Shown in pieces: positions 33,773 to 46,562 of a stretch of 64,000 bases of DNA (positions are counted from its first letter, which is position 1; each line of letters begins with the position of its first letter). Location of the stretch: NCBI GenBank assembly GCA_947000775.1, contig CAMQGK010000318.1:7184501-7248500 (forward strand), in the 5' to 3' direction. Made by a program: the position numbers and the translations under genes. The notes under the pieces are model-generated. The model did no database searches. It had not been told where the DNA came from and saw only the letters and a list, made by a program, of their open reading frames with translations. The stretch comes from Pterois miles. Taxonomy: Eukaryota > Chordata > Actinopteri > Perciformes > Scorpaenidae.

Positions 33773-34069
33773 CAGCAACTTCAATACAATGTGAAGCAGT
33801 AAAATTAGGACTGTGAAAGCTTTGGTTAAATGTTTGAGTTAAGAAGCAGATCATCTTTTTTGTTTTAAACTACCTTTTCTTGGTTAGCATGTAAATATGT
33901 TTGGAGTTATCATTTAACGCAATAATACAAACACAATTTGGAAACAGATTTTTGTCGTAAGTGGAAGCAAAAATATTTAAATACAGCCACATTCACTAAT
34001 ATGAAGTAAAAGAAACCAAAGGCAATATGCGAAATAATGAAACCAATAATCGTGAATAGTGAAGTAGTG

Positions 34070-34243
34070 ACGAATAGTGAAGCCAATGCGCAAGTGAACT
34101 TGCATTCTTTCACACACAACCATGATGGCGACGGCCAAAATGCTGAAATAGAGGCTTCAAAACACCAGTCCACAAAACAGTGGGTGACATCACAGGGAAT
34201 ACATCGACTTCTCATAACCAGTCTATGGTTTAATTGTGTATTG
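34070..34243 (+). repeat. Family K, 3' part
   Basis: AGTGAAGCCAATGCGC, CCATGATGGCGACGGCCAAA and GTGGGTGACATCACAGGGAA correspond to the 3' part of the 9630 copy, ending CCAGTCTATGG. Together with 33660-33726 it may be one family K element split by the AT tract and about 300 bases. Confidence 0.65.
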
Positions 34244-34267
34244 TCATGGGATAAATTCCTGTCCCAG

Positions 34268-34268
<1 letters not shown>

Positions 34269-34318
<50 letters not shown>
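34269..34318. repeat. (CA)n microsatellite
   Basis: About 24 pure CA units. With the TG array at 34429 it forms an inverted pair about 110 bases apart. Confidence 0.95.
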
Positions 34319-34319
<1 letters not shown>

Positions 34320-34427
34320 GATTATTTCTGGTTTTACAGTGCTTGCTTCACTGCTCTTATTCCCACTTGGACGAGTGCTCTTTGACGAACCATCATCTGA
34401 TGCAAGTTGTGTGGTCTGTGGTTGTAT

Positions 34428-34428
<1 letters not shown>

Positions 34429-34477
<49 letters not shown>
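34429..34477. repeat. (TG)n microsatellite
   Basis: About 24 TG units, the complement of the CA array just upstream. Open frames on the minus strand here encode only Thr-His or Val-Cys repeats. Confidence 0.95.
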
Positions 34478-34481
<4 letters not shown>

Positions 34482-36199
34482 CTGGGCCCCGGGTTCCCAG
34501 TAACTGTGTGGTTCAGACAAAAGCGCACTCCTGTTTGAGCCCATTAATCTCCTCTTGTTGGCTCAGAGATGTGAAGCCAGCAAGACATTGAATGTAGAGC
34601 CTGTGCACATGTGCACACATATACATGGACACACGCACGCACGCACACACGAATACACATGGATGTATCAGATTGCTGATGTACTAAGGTGATTTTAAAT
34701 GATTAATAAGTCAAAAATGTACATCATCCTCAAAATAATTGCTGTGTCGTAAGGTGCCGTTGACCCATCTGAAATGATTTAATTGGGTTTGAGTAATGGA
34801 TGTCCTCCTCTGCCATGTCCTCAAGCTCCTCCTGAATCCTGAGTTGTTTCCAAGCCTGATGGGATATGTGCTGCCTGAACCAGCTCCTTCCAGTGTAAAA
34901 GACCAGCTCCTCGCCCTGTCCCTGGGGGTGAGCCCAGACACGATGCAATGGCGGCTAAATTCATCCACTTGTATTTCTAATCTCATTCTTTCAGTCTCCT
35001 CCCAGAGCTCATGAACACAGGTGATGGTTGAACACTAGCTGGTAAATTGACAGTTTTGCTTTCAGGCTCAGCTTCCTCTTTACTGCACTGATCTCCTCAT
35101 ATGTGACCAAGACCATGATCCACTTGCAGCAACAACTCCCTCCCAAACCAAAAGGGGCAATGCTGCTTGTAACAGAGTACAATAGTTGATGTAGGGCAAA
35201 TGTTTTATTTACAGACATTTTCTTATCATATTAAGTCTATAAAAACTATTTCCAAAGCAAAAACTCAATAAGTTACCTTATACTGAGCTATAGTGATGGG
35301 ATATTATGGTAAACTGTGCTCCATTAAAGCGATGACTGTCAGCAACCCTGTCAAAGAATTTCACTGGCATTAATATGCAGCTCATTATTAATAATTAAGG
35401 TCAACCAGCTCCTTGCTAGCAGGCTAATCCCCAAATCTTGCTGATACAGGCCCAGATTCAACGCGATGATGGTTAATCTTACAGTTACAGTATGTTGCCG
35501 GCCAATTACGGGCCCATCCCATCCTCATAGCTGGGCCCAAAGCTCCAAGATCTAATCTACAGTATGTTCTTTGTTTTAACAAGCAAAACTTTAAATTTGT
35601 GAAGTATTTACTCATAATTGAGCAGCTCTTAACTAAAGCTTCTGCCCCGATTTAAGTGACGCAGGACCAAGTCCAGTTTTGCCAGGCTTTTCTCTCACAT
35701 ATTGTGAGATCATAACGTGCACACACCCACACACAAAGCAATCACACTGCTCATAGAAATGACTCTCAGGGAAAGCAAACATAACTCGCTGAAGCCACAC
35801 ACTCTTGTTAGGCAAACACACACACGACTAACAGTTGATACATCCACTCGTTTCCGCTGTCTGTCTCTGTCAACACTCCATGAGACTTAATCAAACTCAA
35901 ACAGTGTTAAGCCCTTGTCACCCTCTCATCCACAGACAAGGAAGACGACATTCAATTCCAGTTTATTAATTGTCCTGACTGAATAACAATATAGGAGAAA
36001 AATATATTCTGTACTGTTCTATTGTAGTGGTCGTGTGGAGTCTCCTTTTAAGTATTAATCAATCTTTATCAATCACCATATCATTTTCACATTTTTGTGT
36101 CTATGCTAATTCATCTTGGTTGAATTAACTTTCATGAACAGAAAACACACTGTGAAAGCGTTAAAGCTGTAAGACGACAACTCCCAGACCAGACAACGG
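34478..36199. other. Unassigned non-coding sequence
   Basis: I see no gene or clear repeat. A patch at 34740-34990 reads in a way that recalls LINE-type C-terminal text on the minus strand (CATCGTGTCTGGGCTCACCC), possibly a very decayed retroelement. Confidence 0.35.
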
Positions 36200-36535
36200 T
36201 GTAGAGACCTGTCAATCACAAGGTAGCCATGCCCTGAAGCATATCCTATGTTGTTTGACTCTAAATGGGACCATAATTTACTAAATGAACATCATGCTGT
36301 ATTGAAGAAGACTTGAAACTAGTGATTGACACCATAAACTCAGTTTAAATGTTTACTGAGGTAATAAATCAAGTGAGAAGTAGGCTCATTTTCTCATAGA
36401 CTTCTATGCAACCAGACTTCTTATGGTAACCAGAGGAGTCGCCCCCTGCTGGCTGCTAGATAGAATGCAAGTTCAAGGCACTTCAGCAATGACTTCACTT
36501 TTTACAGACCTGGAGTTGCCCACTGGTTTTATTAT
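36200..36535 (-). repeat. Family K copy, minus strand
   Basis: Inverted landmarks AAACTAGTGATTGACACCAT, GAGGAGTCGCCCCCTGCTGG and GACCTGGAGTTGCCCACTGG. A short echo of its inner piece (TGAGGTAATAAATCAAGTCA) recurs at 36598-36634. Confidence 0.75.
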
Positions 36536-37484
36536 TTTGCATGTTTCCTTTGGTTTCTTTTACTTCATATGAATGAATTGCTTAGTACTATTATTACTGA
36601 GGTAATAAATCAAGTCAGAAGTAGGTAAGTTTCACATACATCAGAGTGGGAAGACCTCATCCAGAATAGGCTCTCATGGCCACTTCCCCTTTTAGGAGAA
36701 TACTGTGTCCCTCATAGACGGTAACAGAGTAAACAGAAAAAGTTGAAACATGTCTCCAAGCCTCTACTTTAAACAAACCGGAAATAGTAATAACGCTATG
36801 CTAAAGAGTAGCTGGTTGTACGGATATTAAATCCCAAAGCGCTGATCTTCAATTTGTTCCCCTGCCGTATCCTAAAAACAATATGATAGAGGGGCTTTAT
36901 GGTTCCAAGCAATAGATCAGACCACTATCGCAGAGGCTGTGATCCTGTTTGGGGGAAAGAAAACTTTTGTAACAGAGGAGAAAATGGATAATGATAAAAA
37001 GCTGATGTGCAGCAGGTTAACAGAAGCTTTCACTATTAGTGTGGTAAATCACTAAATGATTTTAGTGACAGTGACTAGCATGGCTAGCTAACATTAGCTT
37101 GAGTGTGAGGCTGCTGCAGTAATAGTCATACATGAACATTGTATCAGCATAAGACTGTTGTCTCCAACTAAATCTCTGCCTATAGATCAAACAGTTGGTT
37201 ATTAAGAGCTTAGCTATTTATGGAAAACATTTAGCCTGATGTGATTCAACCAAATATGTATAAAACTCTGGATAAACATTATCTGGCCACTGTGTTGGAT
37301 GGGGGAAGACTGAGGGGACATGACGGCGATCAACCTGAATTTGTTTGGATATTGCAAATGCTCAGGTTCAGGCAAGATTGTAAAATAATGATTAGATGTG
37401 CATAAAACAAATGTTTGTATAACAAGAGATGGATGCATACGGCACTGACTTTTTGCAAAGTACCCATATGTGCCAGTCTGATGT

Positions 37485-37545
37485 ACAGACTTTTATACAA
37501 TCAGACTTCTTTTTATAACCAGAGTAGTCGCCCCCTGTTGGCTGG
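37485..37545 (-). repeat. Family K fragment, minus strand
   Basis: CAATCAGACTTC and GAGTAGTCGCCCCCTGTTGG. The flanks are unrelated. Confidence 0.65.
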
Positions 37546-37759
37546 TCCCCACTGGAATAAAAGAATAAAAAGAAAAACTATGAGAATGAACAGAAGGAGG
37601 GAAACCAAAGCTGATAATACAGTAAATATCCCAGTTGAGGTGACAAAAAGGTATGGAGAAAAGCCTAGTCTAAGAAGTCCAAGGACAGAGAGAGAGAGTA
37701 AGTGGGTTTAAGAAGCAAAGAGTAAAAGAGGGAGAGGATTTAAGGAAAAGGACGACAGG

Positions 37760-38100
37760 ATGATAGCAGCTGAAATAATGGCCACCCATGCGCTCCTCTA
37801 ATACGAGGCACAAATGGATCTGCCTTTTATCCCAGCAATGCACGCGCCATCTATAAAGCCCTGTCAAACCGAAGAGGGTAGCTCATTTATGCTGCAAAAA
37901 GATCCGCACCCAGACACACATATACGCGCACACGGGTGGCAAGCTCATTTATGCTGCTGTTTATTACCATTATCACCAGATGAGAGGAGGCGAGCAAGAG
38001 CCAGGCAGCGCTTCGCCCCTTGACGCCTATCATCATCGTCTGAGTCTCAGGTGTTTATCGGGCTGTCACTTCGCAGGAGGCCCAGCAGGCATCCCGACAC
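37760..38100. promoter_or_regulatory. Possible conserved non-coding element
   Basis: Repeat-free and complex, with AGCTCATTTATGCTGC occurring twice (37880 and 37942) and CTGTTTATTACCATTATCAC between motif-rich flanks. The duplication of a 16-mer inside a non-repeat block suggests paired binding sites. Inference only. Confidence 0.25.
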
Positions 38101-38259
38101 CCCTTCCTTCATCGTCCTCTCTCTTTTGCTCACTGTATCCGTTGCACTCTTTTGTTGTTTCTGTCACTCTCTGCATTTGTTTTTCTTCTGTCGTGTCATT
38201 TTCCTCTTTTCCTTTTACATCTTGGTCTCGTTTCCGAGCCGCCGCCACCTTTCCCTGCA

Positions 38260-38279
38260 CCCCCCCCCCCCCCCCCCCC
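38260..38279. repeat. Poly(C) run in a polypyrimidine block
   Basis: About 20 C at the end of a pyrimidine-rich stretch (38100-38300). Several frames cross it and are artefacts of it. Confidence 0.9.
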
Positions 38280-38499
38280 TTTCTATCTACTTTCTTCATC
38301 TTCCCATTTGGTCACCGTGGCGACGACAGCCCTCTCACTTTGCTCAAATGTTTATTTACAGATCTGTTTAGTTTCTGGGCTTGCTCACGCCGTTTCAAAG
38401 GCAGGAACTGCACCGTTTAAGCATTTAATGATCTCAGAAACTGTTCTCATCCAGTGGTTTAATAACTCCCCAGTGCATTTTTATCACTCAGGTAAAACA

Positions 38500-38790
38500 T
38501 CATGAGTCTAATTTAGGTGTTGCGCTTATCAAAATTCAGCTACAGGGCCATTTTGGTGTCCATTATTTTGAAAGGCAATTACTGTGTGTGATAATTACGT
38601 TAATGGACAATTAAGGGAGACTAACTTTATCATGGTATAATTGGGGATCGACTGAGCTTTCTGCATTGGCAGCTATTAGGGGAAAAGCTTGCGCTCGAGG
38701 CGGTACACTGTGGCTTCACTTCATTTGAAATCCTGCTTCAAAGGGTTTGACTGTTTTAAATTACTGGTACATCCACAGACATGTGGGTGA
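38500..38790. promoter_or_regulatory. Possible conserved non-coding element, TAATTA-type sites
   Basis: A repeat-free block with GGCAATTACTGTGTGTGATA, ATTACGTTAATGGACAATTA and AAATGGTTT-free unique flanks. Clustered ATTA/TAAT cores are typical of homeodomain-bound enhancers. There is no way to test function from this sequence alone. Confidence 0.3.
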
Positions 38791-39205
38791 AATACAGAAA
38801 TAAGGATTTTGTTTTTCTTTCTCTAGTTTAGGCAAAACTCTTTGCATCCAGTACAGCCCATATAAATACATAGTAGTATAAATAATAATTGGCGCCTCAG
38901 ATCATAAAAATCATATTGAGACTTTATAGACTATAATGCCCAAGCTTATCTGCAAAGACCTGCCAAATCAATTTTCTTCATTTAAACTAGAGCTTCCCTT
39001 TAGTTTCCATTTAGATGGTGGTTTTGGCCTTTTAAAGGCCTGTCAGTGGCGTCTTTCATTATACATCTGACAGAGTTTATATTGGATTACTTTTAGGGTA
39101 AAACCAGACTCCATTTCTGTCTTGTGATAACACGTTTTCTGTATCTGGATATCTTATCTGGAGAATGAAAGGCACATGTTAATGCAGATGTGAATGCATG
39201 CAGAA

Positions 39206-39906
39206 CTATAGACTGCATATACAGAATATTGATAAACGACGTGTCTCTACTTCCTCTCGTTGTACAAAACTGAAGCCAAAATATCCTGGATACAGGAGCT
39301 GCCATCTTGAGGTTCTGATGTCATTTGGAGCCAGAGTTTGGACAGTAGCGATCGGGGGACGGGAGTCGCGGTATCGAGAACCCGCCCGAGCCATTCATGA
39401 GCCAAGCATGGACGCAGCTTGCTAGCGTGAGCCACCTAGCGGCTACGTTAACGCCATGGTAGCTGTTTGGCTAGAAAGACACAAAATCCAACCATAATAT
39501 CTCACACAGACAGGTGGTTATGGAAAGTTAAAGTGACATCTCCTCTCTTGTACATTTCCTGAGCCTCCAGCTCTGCAGCTGTCAATCACAGCTGTCAATG
39601 CTGATGTCTCATCCCCTTTTATAGCATCAAATTACTCATTAAAACCAAACACATGGGGAAAAACAATAACTAATTTGAACATAGATCTGCATAAGAACTG
39701 CCTAAAATGACAAAAACCATCTTTGGAAAAAAAATATTTTACTGTGCTTTGACTTTTTAGTTTTGCCCATGTCCCATCAGCTCACATGGAGGAGGTGTGA
39801 TTTATGTCCTATACTGCAGCCAGCCACCTGGGGGCGATCCAGATGTTTTGACATCACTTTTGGGAAACTGTCATGTCGTCCATCTTTTAATACTGTACAG
39901 TCTATG
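39206..39906. mobile_element. TIR element with TATAGACTG ends, about 700 bp
   Basis: Left end CTATAGACTGCATATACAGA and right end TACTGTACAGTCTATG are inverted. Inside are AAACTGAAGCCAAAATATCC, GTCATTTGGAGCCAGAGTTT and CAGCCAGCCACCTGGGGGCG, blocks I know as a common fish repeat. Non-coding; the class is not certain. A start codon-rich patch at 39350-39430 encodes nothing conserved. Confidence 0.65.
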
Positions 39907-40299
39907 TGCAAAACACATTGTGACCAGCTCAGACAGACCACATCTGGGGGTGGTCTCGCAATGCGATCGGATCTCATCCAGATGCGAATAAATGCAATCT
40001 GTAGAGTGTGACCACATTATTGAGAAAAGTAAAAATCCACTCAGCAACTTAAAAGGTCATCTCACTCCACCTCCATGGTGGTGTCGTGCTTTTGACAAGT
40101 CGGCCAGCCCGCCGGACTTATTTGCATACTAACATTTGATCACAGTGAGGGTAGAATGGAGCAAGTGAGAAAGCTTATTAAGATTAGATATTAATATAAC
40201 GGCCTGTGGCTGGGATGTTTTTATCTAGATACAGGTCACATGGTAATAGCAGGTGTAAATGGGGCTCATGATGTGAGGGAGGGAAAGGCAGTAAGTGAG

Positions 40300-40605
40300 G
40301 GATGATGTACAGCTAGCGGGTCATTGTTGTGAAATAAATCCAGACAGGGTCTTGCATCGCCCTGAAGGGGTTTATTTCACAACAATGACCTGCTCGCTGT
40401 ACATTATCCTACTTATTACACAGCGACTTACTGAAAAAATAAATAATTTGATACATAAATGCTCCTCCAGGGTCCGACATCTGTGTCCATAGCAACGGTC
40501 TGTTATACGTAGCAGTGGTCTGCTATAAAGAAATAACAGACCATAGAGTGCCGTGACTGACCAATCAGAATCCAGTATTAAACAAAGCCGTGTAATATGA
40601 ATGGA
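40300..40605. mobile_element. MITE-like element with a 41-nt hairpin
   Basis: Left arm 40300-40341 (GGTCATTGTTGTGAAATAAA inside) and right arm 40369-40409 pair almost fully, with a 27-nt loop (CAGGGCGATGCAAGACC on the minus strand). The rest contains CAACGGTCTGTTATACGTAG and CTGACCAATCAGAATCCAGT, which I recall as part of a recurring fish repeat. Confidence 0.65.
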
Positions 40606-41044
40606 ATAACGTATTTTGTCTTGTCTTTGTAATGCAGCACAACGTAGAGAGTAAATTCGTTTTGGCTCCTCGATGCTAAATGCACTCTGATAATAAAGTC
40701 TGACCCTGATTTCATTTCACACAATGTATACTCGTGTAGATTTGGGTCAAGGCGATTATATGTTTTGGTAGATTCATTAGATATTAAATTAATAGCACAT
40801 ATAACCAGGTTGATGGGAACAAGTCTTTTCCTCTTGGGCCCTGTTGTTATTTCTCGGTTATTGCTGCATCTCGTTCTTTGTTTCATTAAATGTACCTCCT
40901 CTCTGCTAGTCAGCTGGTCTTTAATTCTTCCTGTTTCTGACCCTTTGACTCTCTCTTTACCTTCAAATCACTTTTCCCTGAACTATGCCACTATTAATCT
41001 CCTCTCTCTCAAGCCATCAAATATCCATCTCCACCTTTTTTAAT

Positions 41045-41627
41045 TTTAATGCCTCGACCTCTCCCTCCACTCTCTTTTCCCTCCTTTCATCCTCACCTTT
41101 TCCTGCTCATTGTTCTTTGTCTCACTCCTCTTCCTCTCTTCTCTCTCTTGGGCTGCAGGGTTTCAGGTGAAGCTAAAACCCGTCTGTCGCTCCTCCTCCT
41201 TCCTTTCTCCCTCTCTTTTCTCTCGTGTCCTTTTCACCTCTTCCATTTGTTCATTCCCATTGTGTCTCAAAAGGGTATGTGGTTGATCTCGCCTTCATCT
41301 CATCTTCTATTTTACCCTTTCCACATCCTGCAATCCATCTCCCATCCTCTAATCCTCCTCTTTTACGTCTCCATCTGTTCTCTCTCCTTGTTTCCTTTCT
41401 CGCTTCCGTCTCTGTGGGCACCGAGGAGCCCACGTGGGGAACAAGTATTTGCTGCCAGTGTTTCTCCGTTGCTTATCCCTCCACTCTTTCCCTCGCGCTC
41501 TCCCCAGTCCCAGAGGTTTCAGATTCTCGTCTCCCTCTTTCCCTCTCCGTCCCTCCCGTCTCCATCCCTCCCCTAACCGTCCTCTCCCCCTCCCCTCTAG
41601 TCTTCTTCCCTCTTCGTTCGCACGCTC
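41045..41627 (+). repeat. Polypyrimidine tract
   Basis: An irregular C/T-rich run of about 580 bases (CTCTCCCTCCACTCTCTTTT and similar). Frames of up to 186 codons on either strand are low-complexity Ser/Pro/Leu or Arg/Glu/Gly products of the bias, not genes. Confidence 0.8.
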
Positions 41628-43013
41628 CCATGGGTGCAGGTGGTAGAGGATGACACTTTGCTTTGATTGCTGCATGGCTGCAGGCATTCCCGGGGCAGAG
41701 AAGCTGTGAAGCTTCAGTCTGCTGGATGTAGTGGTAAATAATCCCGACTGGGGAGAGAGGAACAGAGAGACGCTCTGGAGGGGAAGAAGGAAGGAAGGGA
41801 GTGGATGTGTGTGCATGGGTGGGAAATTTGTGTATGTGTGTATGTGGGGATTTGGGGCTGGAGGGGAAATGTTATCACCATTCAACTTTTTGGGTGGATT
41901 TTTGGCCACATTTTAGTAGAAGAACTGGAGATACACCACACAGCACCCACTGAATAAACTCACAATTATATTTATTAATTAATTATTAGTACTTGACAGC
42001 CTTGATTTTCATTTACTTTGACTGTAATGACAGCGGTTGCCTGAAGCATATACAGTATGTGAGTATTAATACATATGAAAGACAAAACCTTTTTATACAT
42101 GTACAGTATACACAGTATATAGGCTACAGACAGGCTCAGAAATGATAATGAATTTTTATTCAAACTATGACGCTGTCGTGCTGATTTACATTCACTCCGC
42201 TGCTGTTTGGGACCTACAAACAAATGTTTTATTCATCACTGACTCGCAAGCAAAGTCATCTTAACGCTAATCAAATGACGGAGAAGAAAAGCCTTTAAGG
42301 TGGCGACGTTTCTACTTGTTTAATAGAATATTCACAGGGTGCCTTTTAGGAGGGTGTTGAGCTTTTGTTTTTAATGAGAAGTATAAGTGAATGTCCTTTC
42401 AGTTGTGGGGTTACCTTTATGGTCTAAATCAGGAGTCTGATGTGAAATGTTAAGAATATATTAGCATCAACACACATTTCTTTTGTTACAGAATCAGAGA
42501 TAAACAGGTAGCTTAACGGTAAGCCGTGGTGACTCCAGAAGTCCCGTCTTCATTGTGAAGGGGGGAAAAAATACATACCAGCTCTGAGCTAAACCACATA
42601 GTTTCTTAACATACTCACCCTTACTTTAAAAGGGACATACCATGGAAATCTTATTTTTTCAGCACCTGTGCACATACATTTGGGTATGTTAAACCCTACC
42701 AACCCACGGGGCAGGTTACGCTCCTGTCACAGCTGATATTACTAAGCAACCAAAACCTATGTGCTGTGATGACAATGATGATGAAGTTGCAATAATTTAA
42801 CAGGAAGCCTCACTATACTAAACATAATAAGAACAAAGATAAATACATTTCCAGGATTGCAAATCCCTCAGTAGCTTTACCCTTGATTTCTCTCTGTCAG
42901 TCTGGCAAAGCCAGTAAAATAGTTGGTGGGACAGATCACAAAGCTCTGGGTAGTCCTGCATTAAAATTATTAACTTCTCCATATATTTATCATAGACTGA
43001 TATTTACATGTTA

Positions 43014-43262
43014 GTGTGGGTTTTCTCCAGGTTCTCCAATGTCTTCCCACAGTCCAAAGACATGCAGGCTAATTGATGACTCTAAATTGCCCGTGGGTGT
43101 GAATGTGAGTGTGAATGGTTGTCTGTCTCTATGTGTCAGCCCTGCGATGGACTGGCGACCTGTCCAGGGTGAACCCCGCCTTCGCCCAAAGTCAGCTGGG
43201 ATGGGCTCTGGCCTCTCCATGACCCCTAACGGGATAAGCAGTTGCATTAGGATGGATGGACA
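43014..43262 (+). repeat. SINE/L2-type copy, 5'-truncated
   Basis: Starts inside the body (GTGTGGGTTTTCTCCAGGTT) and runs to AACGGGATAAGCAGTTGC and GGATGGATGG. The tRNA-like head is lost. Confidence 0.85.
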
Positions 43263-45344
43263 GATATTTATGGAAGAAAGAAAATATATCTGCTGGCTGT
43301 GATTGGTTGTTCCTTGTCATGTGACACACGGTGTGCGCTGCAGTGTTCCAACGGGTGCGCAGCCGTCGCATCCTTCAAAATAGACGCTTGGGAATGCTTG
43401 GCAGCAACGGCGTCATTGACAACAATGTATTTGAGTGTGCAAAAGACGTGGCATGTGTTTTATCCCTTATTTTCCAGTATATCATAATACTCACGCCATA
43501 TGTATGATGAAAGAGTTGGTTTTTGTGATAATTCCCTGTCCATACTGGCTCTGAAAAGATACCTTCGTAGAGCAAGTACACTGTAAGAAATTGGGGACAA
43601 AATCCACCTTTCTGAGCTGAAACACCTTCTAAAATTGAGTTTCATCCAAAGTACAAAAACTCAATGACAGCACGAGGCCTCATAACTCTCTAATCTCTAA
43701 ACACACAGTACATACGGCATGTGAGTACTGTACTGAGATATACTTGAAAACCGAGTGCACACATACACACACTTGCCCTCTTCTTCAAGAACAAAACCTA
43801 TTAATATTTCAAATGTTATCTTTGTTTTTAGCTCCTCCATTCTTAAATAGTTAATATTGTGACCCTTTCCATTTGGCAATGAGCTCTCTGAGAGTAATAT
43901 CTTTCATAATGCATCCCAAAAGAAATAACAAACATTTTAATTGGAATACAAAAGTTGTAATACGAGTACGATTAGGATAAAACGTGTGATTCCATCTCAA
44001 ACATTAAGAAGATGTTATGCTTTCATAAAGAATTCACTAAAGAGCCTTTTGATTGTGTTATTGGCCATTAATAAATAAATCAAAGCTCTTTTAAAGTCCA
44101 CACTCCTCCAACAGTGTATTGCCATAAACGTACAGTTATTACTGTATAATGAAGGGATACATTTAATATATTTTGATATATTAAAATATATGCATATCCA
44201 AAAACTCCCTTGCAACTACATTTTTACAGCTTCAAAAGTACCAAAATTAGACTTAGTGACATAAGATAGAATCCATAATAATCACCATGATCATTATAAT
44301 GTATTTATGCGCTAACAGAACATACTGATGGTGTTAATGTAATCTGTATAAATATTGGCTTAAATATCACAGCATGCAAAACTCAATCTTATTTGCCTGG
44401 AGAAATACATGACACGGCTCACTGTACAGCTCTGCTGCTCAATCAGTACAGGGGATCAGCCAGAGGGTTTTCAAGAGGATTTTCAAGAGCAAAACAAACT
44501 GCCAGCTCATTCTTCTGCTGAATTTGCTGAAACTGTTTAGGTGAAAAGGGAGTTCACTGGTCCCTCTCGATCTAATGAAAAACAAAAAAAACTGTCTTGT
44601 TTTGGCATTTCTGAAAGGTTTAACAAGTGCGTGGGAAGAGCGTGGGCAGAGCGTGCGCAAAATGAAATTTAAGGAGTCATACTCAGAGATTTACCTTCAC
44701 AAAAATTGGAGATTGTGATACAAAGAGTTTTGAAGTTTTCACTAAATAAGGGTGACTTCTTCGACTATTGCAGCTGACAGCAGGGTCACTAAAACGCAAA
44801 AATACAGCTTGAAGCGATGCCTTGACATCCTGAACCGCCATCTGTGATGTTTCCTCACAAGTGTCTTCAGCTCGCTACACTTAGCTGCTTTCACAGTGGA
44901 TCGCTATTGTTCAAGGTTTTAGAAGGTCAGCCTTGTTAGGGCAACTTATGAAAGTTGAACAGCAACTTGTAAAACAGTGTTTATTAAGAAAATTTAACCC
45001 AACAAGTGCTTCAGATCAGTGCAGCATTCTTGACATAGTGTTGACCCGATACAATCAAGTGATCACAATATCGTATCGTATGTGTTTCACCTTTATGTAT
45101 CCTTTATATGTAATGTGAATGTGAATTATTACATAATTGTTTTGGATGAGAATTTAAAGAGGTTTTGGGATAGTTTGTTAGCTAGTAGCAAGTTGGAGCT
45201 GAGTTTTCAGAGCATTTATGCCAGCACAAGTTCAAATCTATCCAAGTAGAAAAGTTGTATATGAAGATGACTCACTTGCAAACGTTATCCAGGCACTAAG
45301 ATAACCATCCTGGCTATCGCTTGATTCGTTATTATTACAATGCT
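43263..45344. other. Unassigned AT-rich sequence
   Basis: No gene and no repeat that I recognise. A short ATACAATCAAGTGATCACAA near 45050 resembles another hAT-like end. Confidence 0.4.
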
Positions 45345-45910
45345 GTGCAGCAGATTCCATTTGTATTGCGATTTTTAAGTACTGTGATTTGATATTACAA
45401 TTTATTGCAATTTTTGCTTATTTTACTAGACCATGGGAAAAAGTTGAATCACACTCTTGCAGGGACTTTTACTTTGGAAAACTTTGGACGTAATCACATG
45501 CATACTTCCGGTAACTTTGCCAAGTCCGTCGCTAGCTTTATACATCCATGGTCAGCTCCATCGGTGCCTTTTGAATGCATTTAAAAGAAATGTCAGTATA
45601 TGGGTGCTCTACGGTTGTAGCGTCGGCGTCAGATACGATAAGACTTCCTGTCCATGACAGAGTTAGTGTGCAGCTTTAGCCGTGAGGTCCAGCTCTATTT
45701 CTCCTGTCTGTGTGTGAAACCCAAAGTGTTTCCATACGTTGCTGTGTGTGTAGTGTTCACCACACCACACTGGTGGAGGTCGTATCCACGTGGACCCTCC
45801 AATGTTTTCTACTTTCTGGTTCGGGCTCGCTGCGGCCGACTGTGGTTTATTTTGGTTGACGGATACAGAAATGCTATGATGTCATGTTACTCAGACTAAA
45901 AACTGAAAAA
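45345..45910 (-). mobile_element. TIR-B copy, internally deleted
   Basis: Inverted relative to 21019: GGGTGCTCTACGGTTGTAGC, GTGAAACCCAAAGTGTTTCC and GTAGTGTTCACCACACC in order. It lacks the middle segment that the 59061 copy has. The outer TIRs are not clear. Confidence 0.65.
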
Positions 45911-46562
45911 AAAAAAAAACTGATACATATGTGAATTTGACAGACAAATCTCAGTGCACCTGGGATTTACCCACTATAAAGTCAAGCTGGACAAAATGTA
46001 TCTAAATGCAGATACTGACTAAGACTAAGACTAAGAAGAACTCCCCTTTAATGGTATAGGTGAGTCATGACTCATCCATTTTCTCTCTGGTTTGCTCAAA
46101 GTGGCCATTTAACAAGAGCTTTTCTCCAGACAGAGGATAATAGTCTCTCTGTATGCTCCCTGAGCGCAGTTACTCATATATGGGCCAGCTGAAAGGAGTC
46201 CTGAAATCACTTATTGGTTCCTCTAAGCAGTGTGAAGGGTAAATACCACACAAAGGTTTCAGAAGTGCAAAAGGCACATTGTTCTTGTAGACCTGTAATG
46301 ATGATTTCTGAATTTAAGTTTATAAAAAGTAAGAACATAATGAAATTATCTCCCGCAGCCCAATGACCGAACATAGATATTCACTTTACTATATATAACA
46401 AATTATCAAAGAGACAACAGACAGTTTGAAAAGTTACTGAATCAAATAGTTATCATAACTGTTAGCTTAATTTTCTGCCTATCAACGTATCGACTGATTG
46501 ACTTATCGTTGCAGCTTGTATCTGTGGTCCTGAACCTTTTTTGCCTTTTGATGGAATCAAAT

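Noticed and set aside
33910..34544. Several 94-135 codon frames
   Set aside because: Made of Thr-His or Cys-Val repeats from CA/TG arrays.
37980..38505. Plus-strand frames of 106-146 codons
   Set aside because: They cross a 20-base C run in all phases with low-complexity residues.
41049..41909. Frames of 142-186 codons on both strands
   Set aside because: They come from the polypyrimidine tract and its complement; low-complexity text on both strands.
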